A DNA stretch of 64,000 nt, from positions 248,001 through 312,000 of the forward strand of contig NZ_MJBI02000002.1 of NCBI RefSeq assembly GCF_002742385.2, in the 5' to 3' direction. Below the pieces are notes generated by a model. The model made no database searches. It was given only the letters and a program-made list of their open reading frames with translations, and had not been told where the DNA came from. Made by a program: the position numbers and the translations under genes. Within the stretch, counting starts at the first letter, position 1; the number at the start of each line of letters is the position of its first letter. The stretch comes from Macrococcoides goetzii (GTDB taxonomy: Bacteria > Bacillota > Bacilli > Staphylococcales > Staphylococcaceae). Below are positions 43,466 through 54,061 of the stretch, piece by piece.

Positions 43466-43939
43466 TTACTTCCTTTCTACAGGTATCCAGATTTCTACTT
43501 TTGGGTTTTCGGTTTCAAAATTCATCTCTAGCGGGTAGAACTCTAAATCGGCGGTTTGCAATGGTCTGAATGGTGCATCTTTAAACCAAGTACCGTAAAT
43601 ATATTCAAATGTTTCCTGAATGGCTGTTGGAATGGGACCGATTGCATCAAATACAACCCATTCAGACGCAGGGATATAAGCTGTTTCGTAATTTTCATGC
43701 GGTTCTTTAGTCGCAACTGAAATTAAGTAATTTAAATGTTCAGATGGTTCTGTTTTAATGCATGCACCGATGTGGCCTTTTAAAGTATCTACATCATTTA
43801 ACTTTTGTAAGTCAGCAAGTGTGCCGTTCTGTTCAAGTTCATCCCAGAGTGGTTTGATTTCTCCCATTGTTTCGGTAGTGAATTCTCTTTTTAAACCACT
43901 AAGATAAAATGCGCCGAGCGATACAACTTTATATGTCAT
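43466..43939 (-). CDS. GyrI-like / AraC effector-binding domain protein
   Basis: This protein of about 157 residues reads as a single GyrI-like small-molecule-binding domain, with IGACIKTEPSEHLNYLISVA and WVVFDAIGPIPTAIQETFEYIYGTWF. The ATG at 43,939 has GAAGGGGG before it; a longer reading upstream adds unlikely hydrophobic residues. Such stand-alone domains may bind drugs or protect gyrase; its role here is unknown. Confidence 0.78.
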   Translation of the reverse strand: MTYKVVSLGAFYLSGLKREFTTETMGEIKPLWDELEQNGTLADLQKLNDVDTLKGHIGACIKTEPSEHLNYLISVATKEPHENYETAYIPASEWVVFDAIGPIPTAIQETFEYIYGTWFKDAPFRPLQTADLEFYPLEMNFETENPKVEIWIPVERK

Positions 43940-44016
43940 ATAAAAACCCCCTTCTAAAAGAAATATACATGAAAAGTGGTATATTATAAAGTGACAAGAA
44001 TATTGGAGGCATTTAT

Positions 44017-44499
44017 ATGAGTAAAAAAGTAAAAACAAACGCATTAAGAAAACTCGATCAAAAGAAAATTTCTTATGAAACGTTCACATATTCGATAGAA
44101 GATAATCAAGTTGATGGGATTACCGTAGCAAATAAAATTAGCCAACCGGTGGAATATGTGTATAAAACATTAGTACTACAAGGTAAAAATAATTATTATG
44201 TTGCTGTTATTCCAGTTGAAGCAACCCTTAATATTAAAGCAATCAGTAAAGCAGTTGGTGAGAAGAAGTTAGAAATGCTTGCAGTAAAAGATCTAGAGAA
44301 GATGACAGGTTATATTCGTGGTGGCTGTTCACCGGTAGGTATGAAAAAACAATTTCCCACTGTAATTGATGCATCTGCTCAAGCACTTGAAACGATCATC
44401 GTAAGTGCGGGACAAATTGGTATCCAGATGAAAGTTAATGTAGATGAACTCATACAATTAATCAATGCGAAAGTGAGTCCGATTACAGATGAAGATTAA
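44017..44499 (+). CDS. Cys-tRNA(Pro) deacylase, YbaK/EbsC family
   Basis: This 160-residue YbaK/ProX-family protein has the conserved YKTLVLQG, the K in KAISKAVGEKKLEM and GYIRGGCSPVGMKK near the C-terminus. The family hydrolyses Cys-tRNA(Pro) made by mischarging of prolyl-tRNA synthetase. TGGAGG precedes the ATG. It overlaps the next gene by 11 bp. Confidence 0.88.
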   Translation: MSKKVKTNALRKLDQKKISYETFTYSIEDNQVDGITVANKISQPVEYVYKTLVLQGKNNYYVAVIPVEATLNIKAISKAVGEKKLEMLAVKDLEKMTGYIRGGCSPVGMKKQFPTVIDASAQALETIIVSAGQIGIQMKVNVDELIQLINAKVSPITDED

Positions 44500-45583
44500 A
44501 GATAACTACATGACGATGTCAATTAAAGATAGACGTACAATCGTTGTCTCAGATATTCATGGCAATATTGATTTATTTAAAAATTTACTTTCAAAAGTAA
44601 CGTATACAGAAGACGATCGGCTCATAATATTGGGAGATATTATCGATAAAGGTCCCAATAGTATAGAACTCGTTGAATTTGTAGGAGAACTCTTGAAAAA
44701 TGAACATGTTCATATGGTCCTTGGAAATTGTGATTGTATCTTCGACGAATTAGAAGAAGATTATTTGTACAATTATATGCAACGTCGTCATACACTTGTA
44801 CATGAAGCACTGGATAAACTCGGTAAGACACTGGATGATTATGAATCCCAAAGTGATATGGCGAAAGACGTGCATAAACACTTTAGTCATATCCATGATA
44901 TAGTTCGGGATTTACCTTTAATGATTGAAACAGAAGATTTTATATTTGTACATGCAGGACTTGATCACCATGATTATATGAATACGTCTCGTTATAACGC
45001 ACTGAACATGCCATATTTCTATAATGCATCGCATGATGCTGAAAAAATGGTTGTGGTAGGTCATTTTCCGACATGTAACTTTGTTGAAGACGGACCTATG
45101 AATAACAACATTAAGGTAAATGAAGCGTCACGTATCATTGATATCGATGGTGGCAATCAAGTGAAATATAGTGGCCAACTTAACGCGTTGATCATTGAAT
45201 ATACAGGTGATACATACACATTAAATACTTTGGCAGTAGATGATTATAAGAGACAAGTGGTGATTCAGGATTTCGAAGTGGCCTATCAGGTGCCGCATAC
45301 GTTTACTTATCCGCATTTTGAGATAGAAGTATTCGATGGTGATGAATATTTCACGCAGGCAAAGCATATACATACAGGAATAGACTTTATGGTAAAGACA
45401 GAATTTATTAAAGCAGTTGAAGATGGCTACCGTTTAAAAGATGATTACACCGATTATTTCATGGATGTATCAATTGGAGAAGAAGTTGCTATCATTGATG
45501 ATTCATACTTAGGGTATACACTTATTATGAAAGATGGTATTACAGGCTGGGTACCTGAAGAAGTATTGGAACAAGCTATTTAG
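44489..45583 (+). CDS. Metallophosphoesterase with C-terminal SH3-like region
   Basis: This protein of up to 364 residues has an N-terminal calcineurin-like phosphoesterase domain: DIHGN (~residues 22-26), GDIIDKG (~49-55), GNCD (~79-82) and VGHFPT (~190-195). The C-terminal part (~290-364) ending in GWVPEEVLEQ looks like an SH3-like fold. It may act on phosphoproteins or nucleotides (PrpE/ApaH-like). The first ATG overlaps the deacylase gene without a clear ribosome site; ATG codons 21 and 27 bp downstream are alternatives. Confidence 0.8.
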   Translation: MKIKDNYMTMSIKDRRTIVVSDIHGNIDLFKNLLSKVTYTEDDRLIILGDIIDKGPNSIELVEFVGELLKNEHVHMVLGNCDCIFDELEEDYLYNYMQRRHTLVHEALDKLGKTLDDYESQSDMAKDVHKHFSHIHDIVRDLPLMIETEDFIFVHAGLDHHDYMNTSRYNALNMPYFYNASHDAEKMVVVGHFPTCNFVEDGPMNNNIKVNEASRIIDIDGGNQVKYSGQLNALIIEYTGDTYTLNTLAVDDYKRQVVIQDFEVAYQVPHTFTYPHFEIEVFDGDEYFTQAKHIHTGIDFMVKTEFIKAVEDGYRLKDDYTDYFMDVSIGEEVAIIDDSYLGYTLIMKDGITGWVPEEVLEQAI

Positions 45584-45597
45584 AGAGAAGGTTTATC

Positions 45598-46503
45598 ATG
45601 ACACAAAGCTTTATTATGATTATCGCTTTGATTATGCTCGGATATATTTTAAAAAAGTTAAAATATTTAAAAGAAGAAGATGGAAGAGTACTCGCTACTT
45701 TAGTAATGAATGTAACATTACCTTCCCTTGTGATTGTAACTTTAAGCGGGGTAGAAATTGATGCATCACTGATTATGCTCCCGATTATCATGATTATATA
45801 TGCAGTCATCGCAAAATTTTTAGCAATCCTTTTGTTTCTGAAATATAATAATCAAATTCGTGGCTCAGTTGGTATGATGGCTTCAGCTTTTAATATCGGG
45901 TTATTTGCTTATCCGCTGGTTGAGCAGATGTTTGGTGCTAAAGGATTACTGTACTTTGGAATGTTTGATATCGGTGGATCTATTATGATGTTTGGTGTAA
46001 CTTACTTTGTCGGTAGTTACTTTAGTGAAGGTGGAGACACGTTTGATATGAGATATTTATTGATGAGTATGTTAAAGACCGTACCTTTAATGACGTATGT
46101 CATCATGCTGATATTTAATGTGATTCACTTTAAATTACCATCTCAAGTGCTGGATTTTTTTGAAATCATATCAAAAGCAAATCTACCGTTATCCATGATT
46201 TTATTAGGAGTCTTTTTAAACTTTAAAATCGATAAGTATTACTTACCGATTGCTATGAAATACTTGGCGTTCCATTATGGATTAGGGGCATTTGTCGGTG
46301 CGATTTGTTACTTCTTATTACCATTTAATGAGATGTTTAGAACGACTTTACTTATCGGTTGGTTATTACCGATAGGTGTAGCGATTATTCCTTACGCAAT
46401 TGAGTTTAAATATAAGACCATTCCACTGATTAGTATGGTAACGAATATCACGATCGTAATATCGATTGTGATCCTGTATATATTTCAGTTGATAATGCTA
46501 TAA
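45598..46503 (+). CDS. AEC-family transporter
   Basis: This 301-residue membrane protein of the auxin efflux carrier family (PF03547) has about ten hydrophobic helices, with the NVTLPSLVIVTLSG segment of TM2 and the internal two-fold repeat. In lactic-acid bacteria and relatives such carriers move malate or other organic acids. It begins 14 bp after the phosphoesterase gene, so it is possibly part of the same transcript. Confidence 0.83.
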   Translation: MTQSFIMIIALIMLGYILKKLKYLKEEDGRVLATLVMNVTLPSLVIVTLSGVEIDASLIMLPIIMIIYAVIAKFLAILLFLKYNNQIRGSVGMMASAFNIGLFAYPLVEQMFGAKGLLYFGMFDIGGSIMMFGVTYFVGSYFSEGGDTFDMRYLLMSMLKTVPLMTYVIMLIFNVIHFKLPSQVLDFFEIISKANLPLSMILLGVFLNFKIDKYYLPIAMKYLAFHYGLGAFVGAICYFLLPFNEMFRTTLLIGWLLPIGVAIIPYAIEFKYKTIPLISMVTNITIVISIVILYIFQLIML

Positions 46504-46505
46504 AA

Positions 46506-46549
46506 GAAGAGCGTAGGACAAATTAACTTTGTCTTACGCTCTTAATTTT

Positions 46550-46550
<1 letters not shown>
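46506..46550. terminator. Bidirectional terminator
   Basis: AGAGCGTAGGACAAA pairs with CTTTGTCTTACGCTCT, with one mismatch, followed by AATTTTT. It sits between convergent genes. Confidence 0.82.
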
Positions 46551-47353
<803 letters not shown>

Positions 47354-48205
47354 TTATTTTTTGGCTAGTCCTAATAAAAATGCTGCTACAATAATAAGAA
47401 CAATCCCGATCGCGATACCGATATATTGTTTCTTTGTCTTCTTTTCTTTTAAAATAAAGATGCCGCCCAATGTTGAAACGACGACTAGCATTTGTGAGAA
47501 TGAGAAACTAGTAGCAACACCGACTTTTGGTTGTGAATAGAACAAAGCCATATTACCAAGTGCCCACACAACACCAGGGATAATATTTTTAAAAATATTT
47601 TTCTTTTTAGGTTGGTGTTTGAAGCTTAATAAAATACCACCAATCAACATACCGATAGCCTGTGGAAATAGCGCATCCCATCCTTCAACGCCGAAGAATT
47701 GTCCGATGACAACGTATGTAACATAACCGATTGTAGAAATTATAAGTATAGGTAAAGCTTTCTTATAGTTATTATTACCACCATCTTCATTGTCACCTTT
47801 TAATGAAGTTAAAATGACTCCGATAACAAGTAATAATAATGCGGCAATGCCTAAGACTACGGCTTTTGTAGTTGTCCATTCGTTAAAGAATATTACAGAT
47901 ATTAAAGTAGTACTTACAAGTTGTAATCCAGTTGAAATAGGCATTGTTTTTGAAACACCGATTAGTTCAACACTTTTAAGTTGATTACCTTGACCAAGTG
48001 CCCAAAAAGCACCAGAAATAATACCGACAGATAGTATTTTTAAATTTAATTCTGGCTGTACAATAAAGTATGTAATTGTTCCAATAATAAATGCACCTAA
48101 CACTGTACCCATTATTTGTTCATACGGAGAACCACCAACTTTAACGTTGATGAGTACAACACTTCCCCAAAGTAATGCAGGGAGTAATGCAATTAATAAA
48201 TCCAT
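47354..48205 (-). CDS. glcU: Glucose uptake protein GlcU
   Basis: This 283-residue member of the GRP/GlcU sugar transporter family has ten predicted membrane helices and the opening [19 protein letters not shown]. It brings in glucose without phosphorylation, for direct oxidation by the adjacent glucose dehydrogenase. GGAGTG precedes the ATG. The glcU-gdh pair is a known arrangement in Bacillus and staphylococci. Confidence 0.9.
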   Translation of the reverse strand: MDLLIALLPALLWGSVVLINVKVGGSPYEQIMGTVLGAFIIGTITYFIVQPELNLKILSVGIISGAFWALGQGNQLKSVELIGVSKTMPISTGLQLVSTTLISVIFFNEWTTTKAVVLGIAALLLLVIGVILTSLKGDNEDGGNNNYKKALPILIISTIGYVTYVVIGQFFGVEGWDALFPQAIGMLIGGILLSFKHQPKKKNIFKNIIPGVVWALGNMALFYSQPKVGVATSFSFSQMLVVVSTLGGIFILKEKKTKKQYIGIAIGIVLIIVAAFLLGLAKK

Positions 48206-48288
48206 GTATTCACTCCTTCTCTCTCTATCGATAACTATCTTTTACCCTTAATTATTTTTACTAAAACGAGTGACTTTAATCAAAAAAA

Positions 48289-48457
48289 TCGAGAGGGTGA
48301 GACATAAGTCTTAGCCCTCTTCTGTTTAACAGCTTAAACGGCGGCACAGCAGTTGCCACTACGACAAAAACCGAACAAAAACTATAAATCAAAGAGCGAT
48401 TTATTAGTTTTGTTCGGTTTTTGCTTGTGGCAGAACACTACTGTCCCAGCCTCTCGG
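48289..48457. repeat. Long nested inverted-repeat element
   Basis: Outer arms CGAGAGG (48,290) and CCTCTCG (48,450), a GCCAC/GTGGC stem, and an inner hairpin of 25-base arms (48,366-48,390 with 48,398-48,422, one mismatch) nest in one another. The GAGACATAAGTCTTAG and TCCCAGCCTC segments recall the interspersed intergenic repeats of Staphylococcaceae. It could terminate the upstream minus-strand genes. Confidence 0.7.
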
Positions 48458-48484
48458 TTAATATATAGAATTGGATGATGACTT

Positions 48485-49336
48485 TTACTCTACTGTATAT
48501 TTAAAATGATTCATTTCATTGATTTTATTAAATCCGATTGCTTCATAGAAAGCGATATTCTTTTCACGCTTACTTTTCACAGAAATCTGAACGCATTTTG
48601 CGTGATGTTTATTGAAAGCGTGATCCACAGCAAAGGATACGAGTTCGTGACCAATACCTTTATTTCGATATTGTGGATGTGTTGCTAAATATTCGATATT
48701 ACAAACATCATCATCGTTGATTTGAATCCAAATACAGGCCTTGACGAGTCCTTCATTTAAATAAAGGTAAAGTTCATGTGATTGTCCGACAGTGGAAAGT
48801 ATCTTCTCACATTTTGTTTTATAGTCGGTCTGTAAATCTTTCATAAGTAAGGTGAAACTTTTCTTATAAATAGGTTTATACTTGATGATTTGTGGTGCAA
48901 TAGCTGTCGTTTTATTTTCTTCAGCTTTCATCGTATATGTTGTGCCTAAATACTGGGTGCGAAGATGCTTCATTACAGCCTGACCAAATCTGTGATCTTC
49001 ATGAAAACTGAAATAATACATTGTTGTATTCGGATGGTTACGTAAGAAATCCTGCCACATGACTTCTATCATATTAAGCGTTTCTTTATCTGTCTTTGTA
49101 GTAATTGGTCCAAGCATATTGGCTTCTGTCTCATTGATGTGTTCTATACCAAAGGCTGCAATGATCTCCTCACCTTCAGTAATTTGCAACATATCTTCTG
49201 GATTAATATTGTTCAGCTGGTCGATAATGCTTTGTTTTGTAACACGTATATTTCCTACGTGGTGTTTACTATCCTGGTTTAATCGGAACAAGAAATCAGC
49301 TAATAATTGTATATCTTTCATTTGAGAAATGTACAA
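48485..49336 (-). CDS. GNAT-family N-acetyltransferase
   Basis: This protein of about 283 residues has a C-terminal GNAT domain (~residues 190-280) with the acetyl-CoA loop YLATHPQYRNKGIGHELV (~226-243) and a less conserved N-terminal half. The start is uncertain: AAGGAG lies 9 bp before a TTG at 49,336, while a GTG at 49,345 overlaps that site and an ATG lies at 49,321. It overlaps or abuts the upstream HAD gene, so the two are coupled. Acceptor unknown. Confidence 0.78.
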   Translation of the reverse strand: MYISQMKDIQLLADFLFRLNQDSKHHVGNIRVTKQSIIDQLNNINPEDMLQITEGEEIIAAFGIEHINETEANMLGPITTKTDKETLNMIEVMWQDFLRNHPNTTMYYFSFHEDHRFGQAVMKHLRTQYLGTTYTMKAEENKTTAIAPQIIKYKPIYKKSFTLLMKDLQTDYKTKCEKILSTVGQSHELYLYLNEGLVKACIWIQINDDDVCNIEYLATHPQYRNKGIGHELVSFAVDHAFNKHHAKCVQISVKSKREKNIAFYEAIGFNKINEMNHFKYTVE

Positions 49337-49341
49337 GTCTT

Positions 49342-50154
49342 TCACTCCTTGAAATAATGCTGTAATACTTCTAATATGCCTTTATTATATGATGCATTGG
49401 TATGGTGTTTATATTTAGATTTTGCTTCTTCAGTTGCATTACTTACTAAATACCCATGTTTGACACTGTTGAGCATTAATAAGTCGTTCCCGCTATCGCC
49501 AAAAGCAAAGGTATGGTCTTTATCAATATTGAATTTATCCATTAAATACTGCACTACTGCATGTTTACCGGCAATAGATGGATAAAAGTCTACATCGTAA
49601 TGATTTTCCGGATCACCAATTTTAGGGTTACATTTGCTGACGTTAACGATAAAATTATGTTTTTTACCAGTTGTCTTTATTAAATCAATATTTTCAGCAT
49701 CCAGTTCTCCTAATGAACGATAATAATAGTTGCGAGAAAATGGTGCATTTTCAAAAGGAATTTGTGTGATGAGGTCTATATTTTGTTGTTTAAGTTGTTC
49801 TTCTATATTGAGAATGACGCTTTTATCAAAATTTAATTGTTGAAATTTATTATGATATGTTTCATCTCTAATCAGTTTATTATTTTCTACATAATATATC
49901 TCAGTCCCTGAGTTAGTTGAAATAAAATGTGGATAATGTTTGTAATGGCCTTTGTCAAAACAAGCTTCTATCATTTCTTTAGTACTGGCAGAAATAATGC
50001 CGAAAAGAATACCTTTAGCTGCAACATTTTGTTCTAAAAATGTGTCTAGTGCAAGTACATCTTCCGGATTACTTAAATCATGTGCGAAAAACGTTTCGTC
50101 AAAATCCGAACAGATCAAGTATTCAACATTTTCCGGGAAATGAAGTGACTTCAT
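49342..50154 (-). CDS. HAD-superfamily (Cof/sucrose-phosphatase-like) hydrolase
   Basis: This 270-residue protein has HAD motif I DFDETF (~residues 17-22), motif II around SAST, and motif III/IV in KHTFAFGDSGNDLLML (~215-230), as in sugar-phosphate phosphatases of subclass IIB. AGGGGATG precedes the ATG. It is co-transcribed with the GNAT gene. The substrate is not predictable. Confidence 0.83.
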   Translation of the reverse strand: MKSLHFPENVEYLICSDFDETFFAHDLSNPEDVLALDTFLEQNVAAKGILFGIISASTKEMIEACFDKGHYKHYPHFISTNSGTEIYYVENNKLIRDETYHNKFQQLNFDKSVILNIEEQLKQQNIDLITQIPFENAPFSRNYYYRSLGELDAENIDLIKTTGKKHNFIVNVSKCNPKIGDPENHYDVDFYPSIAGKHAVVQYLMDKFNIDKDHTFAFGDSGNDLLMLNSVKHGYLVSNATEEAKSKYKHHTNASYNKGILEVLQHYFKE

Positions 50155-50243
50155 TACATCCCCTCCTTATTTTATTTAAGCATAACGGAGTCATTATTAA
50201 ATAACAATTGTAAATATCAAAAAAACAGATGATTCTAAAAATC

Positions 50244-50252
50244 TGTTATAAT
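50244..50252 (+). promoter_or_regulatory. Extended -10 promoter of topB
   Basis: TGTTATAAT is a perfect TGnTATAAT element, 32 bp before the topB start. Confidence 0.65.
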
Positions 50253-50284
50253 TTAAGAAATCAAAAGAGAATAGGACGGATAAT

Positions 50285-52414
50285 ATGAAATCAGTAGTAC
50301 TTGCTGAAAAGCCTTCAGTAGCACGTGATATTGCGCGTGTATTGAATTGTAATCAAAAGAAAAATGGATATATGGAGAACAATCAGTATATCGTAACATG
50401 GGCATTAGGGCATTTAGTGACGAATGCAGACCCTGAGCAATATGATAGTAAATATAAGACTTGGGATATGAAAGATCTTCCGATATTACCTGAGCGGATG
50501 AAATTAGTAGTAATCGGTAAGACGCGTAAGCAGTTTAATGTCGTAAAAAGTCAGATTGAACGCCAGGATGTGAATGAAGTAATCATCGCAACAGATGCGG
50601 GGCGTGAAGGAGAGCTTGTAGCGCGTTTAATATTAGAGAAATGTAAAGGGAATAAACCTGTTAAACGTTTATGGATTTCATCAGTTACAGATGGAGCAAT
50701 CCGTGAAGGATTTAAAAAGCTAAAGCCGGGGAGTGAATATCATGGTTTATATCAAGCTGCACTTGCGCGTAGTGAAGCAGACTGGATTGTTGGCATTAAT
50801 GCAACACGTGCTTTGACGACGAAATATGATGCGCAACTTTCAACTGGACGTGTACAAACGCCTACATTACAAATGGTGAAAATCAGACAAGATGCTATCA
50901 ATCAGTTTCAACCAAGAAAATATTATGGCTTGAATATTGTTGTTGATGGTGTAACTTTTAACTGGCAGTCACCCAACCGCATCTTTGATGAAACAGTTGT
51001 AGACGCGCTTATTAAAAAATTGCAAACAGAAAAAGCAGTCATAAGCGATGTTGAAACGAATGAAAAGAAACGATATCCAGGTAAGTTATATGATTTAACT
51101 TCTTTGCAGCAAGACGCATATCGCAGATTTAAATATTCTGCTAAAGAAACATTAAGCACGATGCAAAATTTATATGAATCACATAAACTTGTGACATATC
51201 CACGTACTGATTCAAATTATTTAACCACTGATATGGTAAGTACGTTAAAAGATCGTGTAGCTTCACTCTCAACAACTGAATATCGTGCACAAGTTGTTGA
51301 ATTGTTGAAGTCACCAATCAAAGGTAGCAGCCATTTTATCAATGACGCTAAAGTAAGTGATCATCATGCGATAGTACCGACCGAAGTACGTGTAAATCTT
51401 GATAGCTTAAGTGGACGAGAGCAAAATATCTATCTATTAATTGCAGAACGTTTTTTAAGTAACTTAATGCCACCAAATGTCTATGCAGAACAAAAAGTTA
51501 CTGTAAATATTGGTGAATCTATTTTTGTAGCGAAACAGGAACAAACTGTAACATTAGGATTTAAGGCATTAAATCGTCAAGCGTCTACTGATAAACATCA
51601 TCGTTTTGTAAAAGGCACTCAATTAGAAAATATAAAGATTAATAAAACAACGCATGAAACTGAGCCACCCCCATATTTAAATGAAGGTACGTTATTAAAA
51701 GCGATGGAAAATCCAAGCAGTATATTTGAGATTGATAAGACAGCACAATCAACGCTCAAATCCGCTGGTGGTATTGGTACTGTTGCGACGCGTGCTGATA
51801 TTATTGAAAAACTTTATAACTTAAATGCGATAGAGAACTTTAATGGCAATATTAAAGTGACGAATAAAGGACGACAATTGTTAGAACTTGCACCGAATGC
51901 GTTGAAATCACCAGAACTTACGGCTGATTGGGAACATAAACTCACATTAATCGAAAAAAATAAATATGACAAAAATAAATTTATAGATGAGATGCGCAAA
52001 TTCACGAAAGAGATTATCGATGAGATTAAATCGAGTGAAGATAAATTTAAACACGATAATATGACGACAACAGAATGTCCAACGTGTGGTAAATTCATGC
52101 TGGAGAAAAAGACACGCAATGGTAAGATGCTCGTATGTCAAGATCCGACATGTGGCACGAAAAAGAATGTGCAGCGTAAAACAAATGCACGTTGTCCAGA
52201 ATGTAAAAAGAAATTAACGTTACATGGTAAAGGACCTAAAGCGATGTACAGTTGTACGTGTGGTTTCCGTGAAACACAGGAACAAATGGATAAACGATTT
52301 AAATCACGTAAAACTGGTAAAGTATCGAAAAATGAAATGAAGAAGTATATGAAAAAGGATGAAGAACCGATTAACAATCCATTTGCAGATGCCTTAAAAA
52401 ACTTAAATCTTTAG
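50285..52414 (+). CDS. topB: DNA topoisomerase III
   Basis: This 709-residue type IA topoisomerase has an N-terminal TOPRIM domain ([13 protein letters not shown]; acidic cluster in [15 protein letters not shown], ~residues 99-113) and the catalytic tyrosine in [12 protein letters not shown] (~residue 304). The C-terminal zinc-ribbon region (~597-665) has CPTCGKF...CQDPTCG and CPEC pairs. It decatenates DNA and resolves recombination or replication intermediates. The length is typical of the Firmicutes TopB. Confidence 0.94.
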   Translation: MKSVVLAEKPSVARDIARVLNCNQKKNGYMENNQYIVTWALGHLVTNADPEQYDSKYKTWDMKDLPILPERMKLVVIGKTRKQFNVVKSQIERQDVNEVIIATDAGREGELVARLILEKCKGNKPVKRLWISSVTDGAIREGFKKLKPGSEYHGLYQAALARSEADWIVGINATRALTTKYDAQLSTGRVQTPTLQMVKIRQDAINQFQPRKYYGLNIVVDGVTFNWQSPNRIFDETVVDALIKKLQTEKAVISDVETNEKKRYPGKLYDLTSLQQDAYRRFKYSAKETLSTMQNLYESHKLVTYPRTDSNYLTTDMVSTLKDRVASLSTTEYRAQVVELLKSPIKGSSHFINDAKVSDHHAIVPTEVRVNLDSLSGREQNIYLLIAERFLSNLMPPNVYAEQKVTVNIGESIFVAKQEQTVTLGFKALNRQASTDKHHRFVKGTQLENIKINKTTHETEPPPYLNEGTLLKAMENPSSIFEIDKTAQSTLKSAGGIGTVATRADIIEKLYNLNAIENFNGNIKVTNKGRQLLELAPNALKSPELTADWEHKLTLIEKNKYDKNKFIDEMRKFTKEIIDEIKSSEDKFKHDNMTTTECPTCGKFMLEKKTRNGKMLVCQDPTCGTKKNVQRKTNARCPECKKKLTLHGKGPKAMYSCTCGFRETQEQMDKRFKSRKTGKVSKNEMKKYMKKDEEPINNPFADALKNLNL

Positions 52415-52418
52415 TAGA

Positions 52419-52460
52419 TTTTGTGAACATTGTTACCGTTTTCACAAAAAATGATACAAT
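52419..52460 (+). promoter_or_regulatory. Promoter with inverted repeat before the DASS transporter gene
   Basis: TGATACAAT (52,452-52,460) is an extended -10, with TTGTTA 19 bp upstream. TTTTGTGAA (52,419-52,427) and TTCACAAAA (52,441-52,449) form an inverted repeat spanning the -35. The half-sites resemble Rex or CRP/FNR halves but the spacing is longer than for either, so the regulator is unclear. Confidence 0.4.
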
Positions 52461-52491
52461 AACATTGAATAAAGTTAAGGGGGCTTCTACT

Positions 52492-54009
52492 ATGGAAGAA
52501 GTTAAAAAAAAGTTGAATTTAAAGCCGTATTGGATTATTTTAAGTTTTATCGTCTTAATTGCTATCATATTACTACCGACACCAGCAGATTTGCCGATTA
52601 TGGCTAAAATGGCACTTGCTATTTTAGCATTTGCAGTGATTATGTGGGTTACAGAAGCGGTAAGTTATCCTGTTTCAAGTACGATGATAGTAGCATTGAT
52701 TATCATGCTGATAGGTTTTAGTCCGATTCAAAAATTAGGTGCAGCTATGGGTAACCCAATGGTAGCAGGGAAACCGTTAGCTGAAGATGCGATGTTCGGT
52801 ACGCAAAATGCATTGAAAATAGCATTTAGTGGATTCTCGAGTTCTGCAGTAGCACTTGTTGCAGCAGCGTTATTCTTAGCAACTGCAATGCAGGTAACCA
52901 ATTTGCATAAACGTCTGGCGTTACTTGTCTTATCTGTAGTTGGAAATAAAACAAATGCGGTTGTAGCAGGTTCAATCATTGTTTCAATTATACTGGCATT
53001 CTTTGTGCCTTCAGCTACGGCAAGAGCAGGTGCTGTAGTACCAATTTTATTAGGTATGGTTACAGCATTTGGTGCAAAAAAAGAATCACGACTCGCAGCT
53101 TTACTTGTTATTACTGCTGTTCAGTCTGTCTCTATATGGAACGTTGGTATAAAGACTGGTGCAGCACAAAATATGGTCGCTATGGGATTTATCAATAAAC
53201 AATTTAACCAGGATGTATCCTGGGGTGAGTGGTTTATGTATGCAGCACCATGGTCAATATTAATGTCAATTGCCTTATACTTCATTATGATCACAGTTAT
53301 TAAGCCTGAAACGAAAGAAATTGAAGGCGGTAAAGAGCTAGTGAAGAAACAACTTGCTGAACTTGGTCCGGTTACTGCAAGAGAATGGCGACTCATCGCT
53401 ATTTCAGTAGCATTATTATTTTTCTGGGCAACAGAAGCGAAGTTACACCCAATTGATTCTTCTTCTATTACGCTAGTAGCATTAGCGATTATGTTAACAC
53501 CTAAAGTCGGTGTATTTACGTGGAAAGATGTTGAAAAGTTAATTCCATGGGGAACGATCATTGTATTTGCGATTGGTATCTCTCTAGGAAATTTATTACT
53601 GCAAACAACAGCAGCCCAATGGCTAAGTGATAAAACGTTTGGATTAATGGGGTTAGAACATATGCCGTTACTTGCAACAATTGCTTTAATCACTTTGTTC
53701 AACATTATCATTCACTTAGGCTTTGCAAGTGCTACTAGTTTAGCGAGTGCCTTAATTCCTGTGTTTATTGCCTTAACAGCAACACTAGGACTAAAAGATA
53801 ATGCTATTGGTTTTGTATTAATTCAGCAATTTGTCATCAGCTTTGGCTTCTTATTACCAGTATCAGCACCACAAAACATGTTGGCATATGGTACAGGTAC
53901 ATTTACGGTAAAAGACTTCTTAAAAACAGGTATCGCATTAACAATTATCGGTTACTTACTTATCCTGTTATTTAGTGCGACGTATTGGCAGTGGATAGGA
54001 TTGTTATAA
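52492..54009 (+). CDS. Sodium:dicarboxylate symporter (DASS/SLC13 family)
   Basis: This protein of about 505 residues belongs to the divalent anion:Na+ symporter family, with about 11-12 membrane segments and the SATARAGAVVPI and SAPQNMLAYGTG motifs typical of SdcS/CitT-like carriers. I chose the ATG at 52,492 with AAGGGGG before it over an in-frame ATG 69 bp upstream. Substrates of relatives are succinate, fumarate and malate. It stands alone and ends at a strong terminator. Confidence 0.87.
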   Translation: MEEVKKKLNLKPYWIILSFIVLIAIILLPTPADLPIMAKMALAILAFAVIMWVTEAVSYPVSSTMIVALIIMLIGFSPIQKLGAAMGNPMVAGKPLAEDAMFGTQNALKIAFSGFSSSAVALVAAALFLATAMQVTNLHKRLALLVLSVVGNKTNAVVAGSIIVSIILAFFVPSATARAGAVVPILLGMVTAFGAKKESRLAALLVITAVQSVSIWNVGIKTGAAQNMVAMGFINKQFNQDVSWGEWFMYAAPWSILMSIALYFIMITVIKPETKEIEGGKELVKKQLAELGPVTAREWRLIAISVALLFFWATEAKLHPIDSSSITLVALAIMLTPKVGVFTWKDVEKLIPWGTIIVFAIGISLGNLLLQTTAAQWLSDKTFGLMGLEHMPLLATIALITLFNIIIHLGFASATSLASALIPVFIALTATLGLKDNAIGFVLIQQFVISFGFLLPVSAPQNMLAYGTGTFTVKDFLKTGIALTIIGYLLILLFSATYWQWIGLL

Positions 54010-54021
54010 AAAAATATAATG

Positions 54022-54060
54022 AACAAGAGCACAGTGAAAAATTCACTGTGCTCTTGTTTT
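54022..54060. terminator. Bidirectional terminator after the DASS gene
   Basis: AACAAGAGCACAGTGAA and TTCACTGTGCTCTTGTT form a perfect 17-bp stem around AAA, with T-rich flanks on both strands. Confidence 0.9.
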
Positions 54061-54061
54061 G

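Noticed and set aside
52419-52449. Classical Rex or CRP operator before the DASS gene
   Set aside because: The half-sites match but the gap is about 13 bp instead of 4-6 bp, so I list it only as an unassigned inverted repeat.
53121-53711. 196-codon open frame antisense to the DASS transporter gene
   Set aside because: A shadow of a clear transporter gene with no start context of its own.
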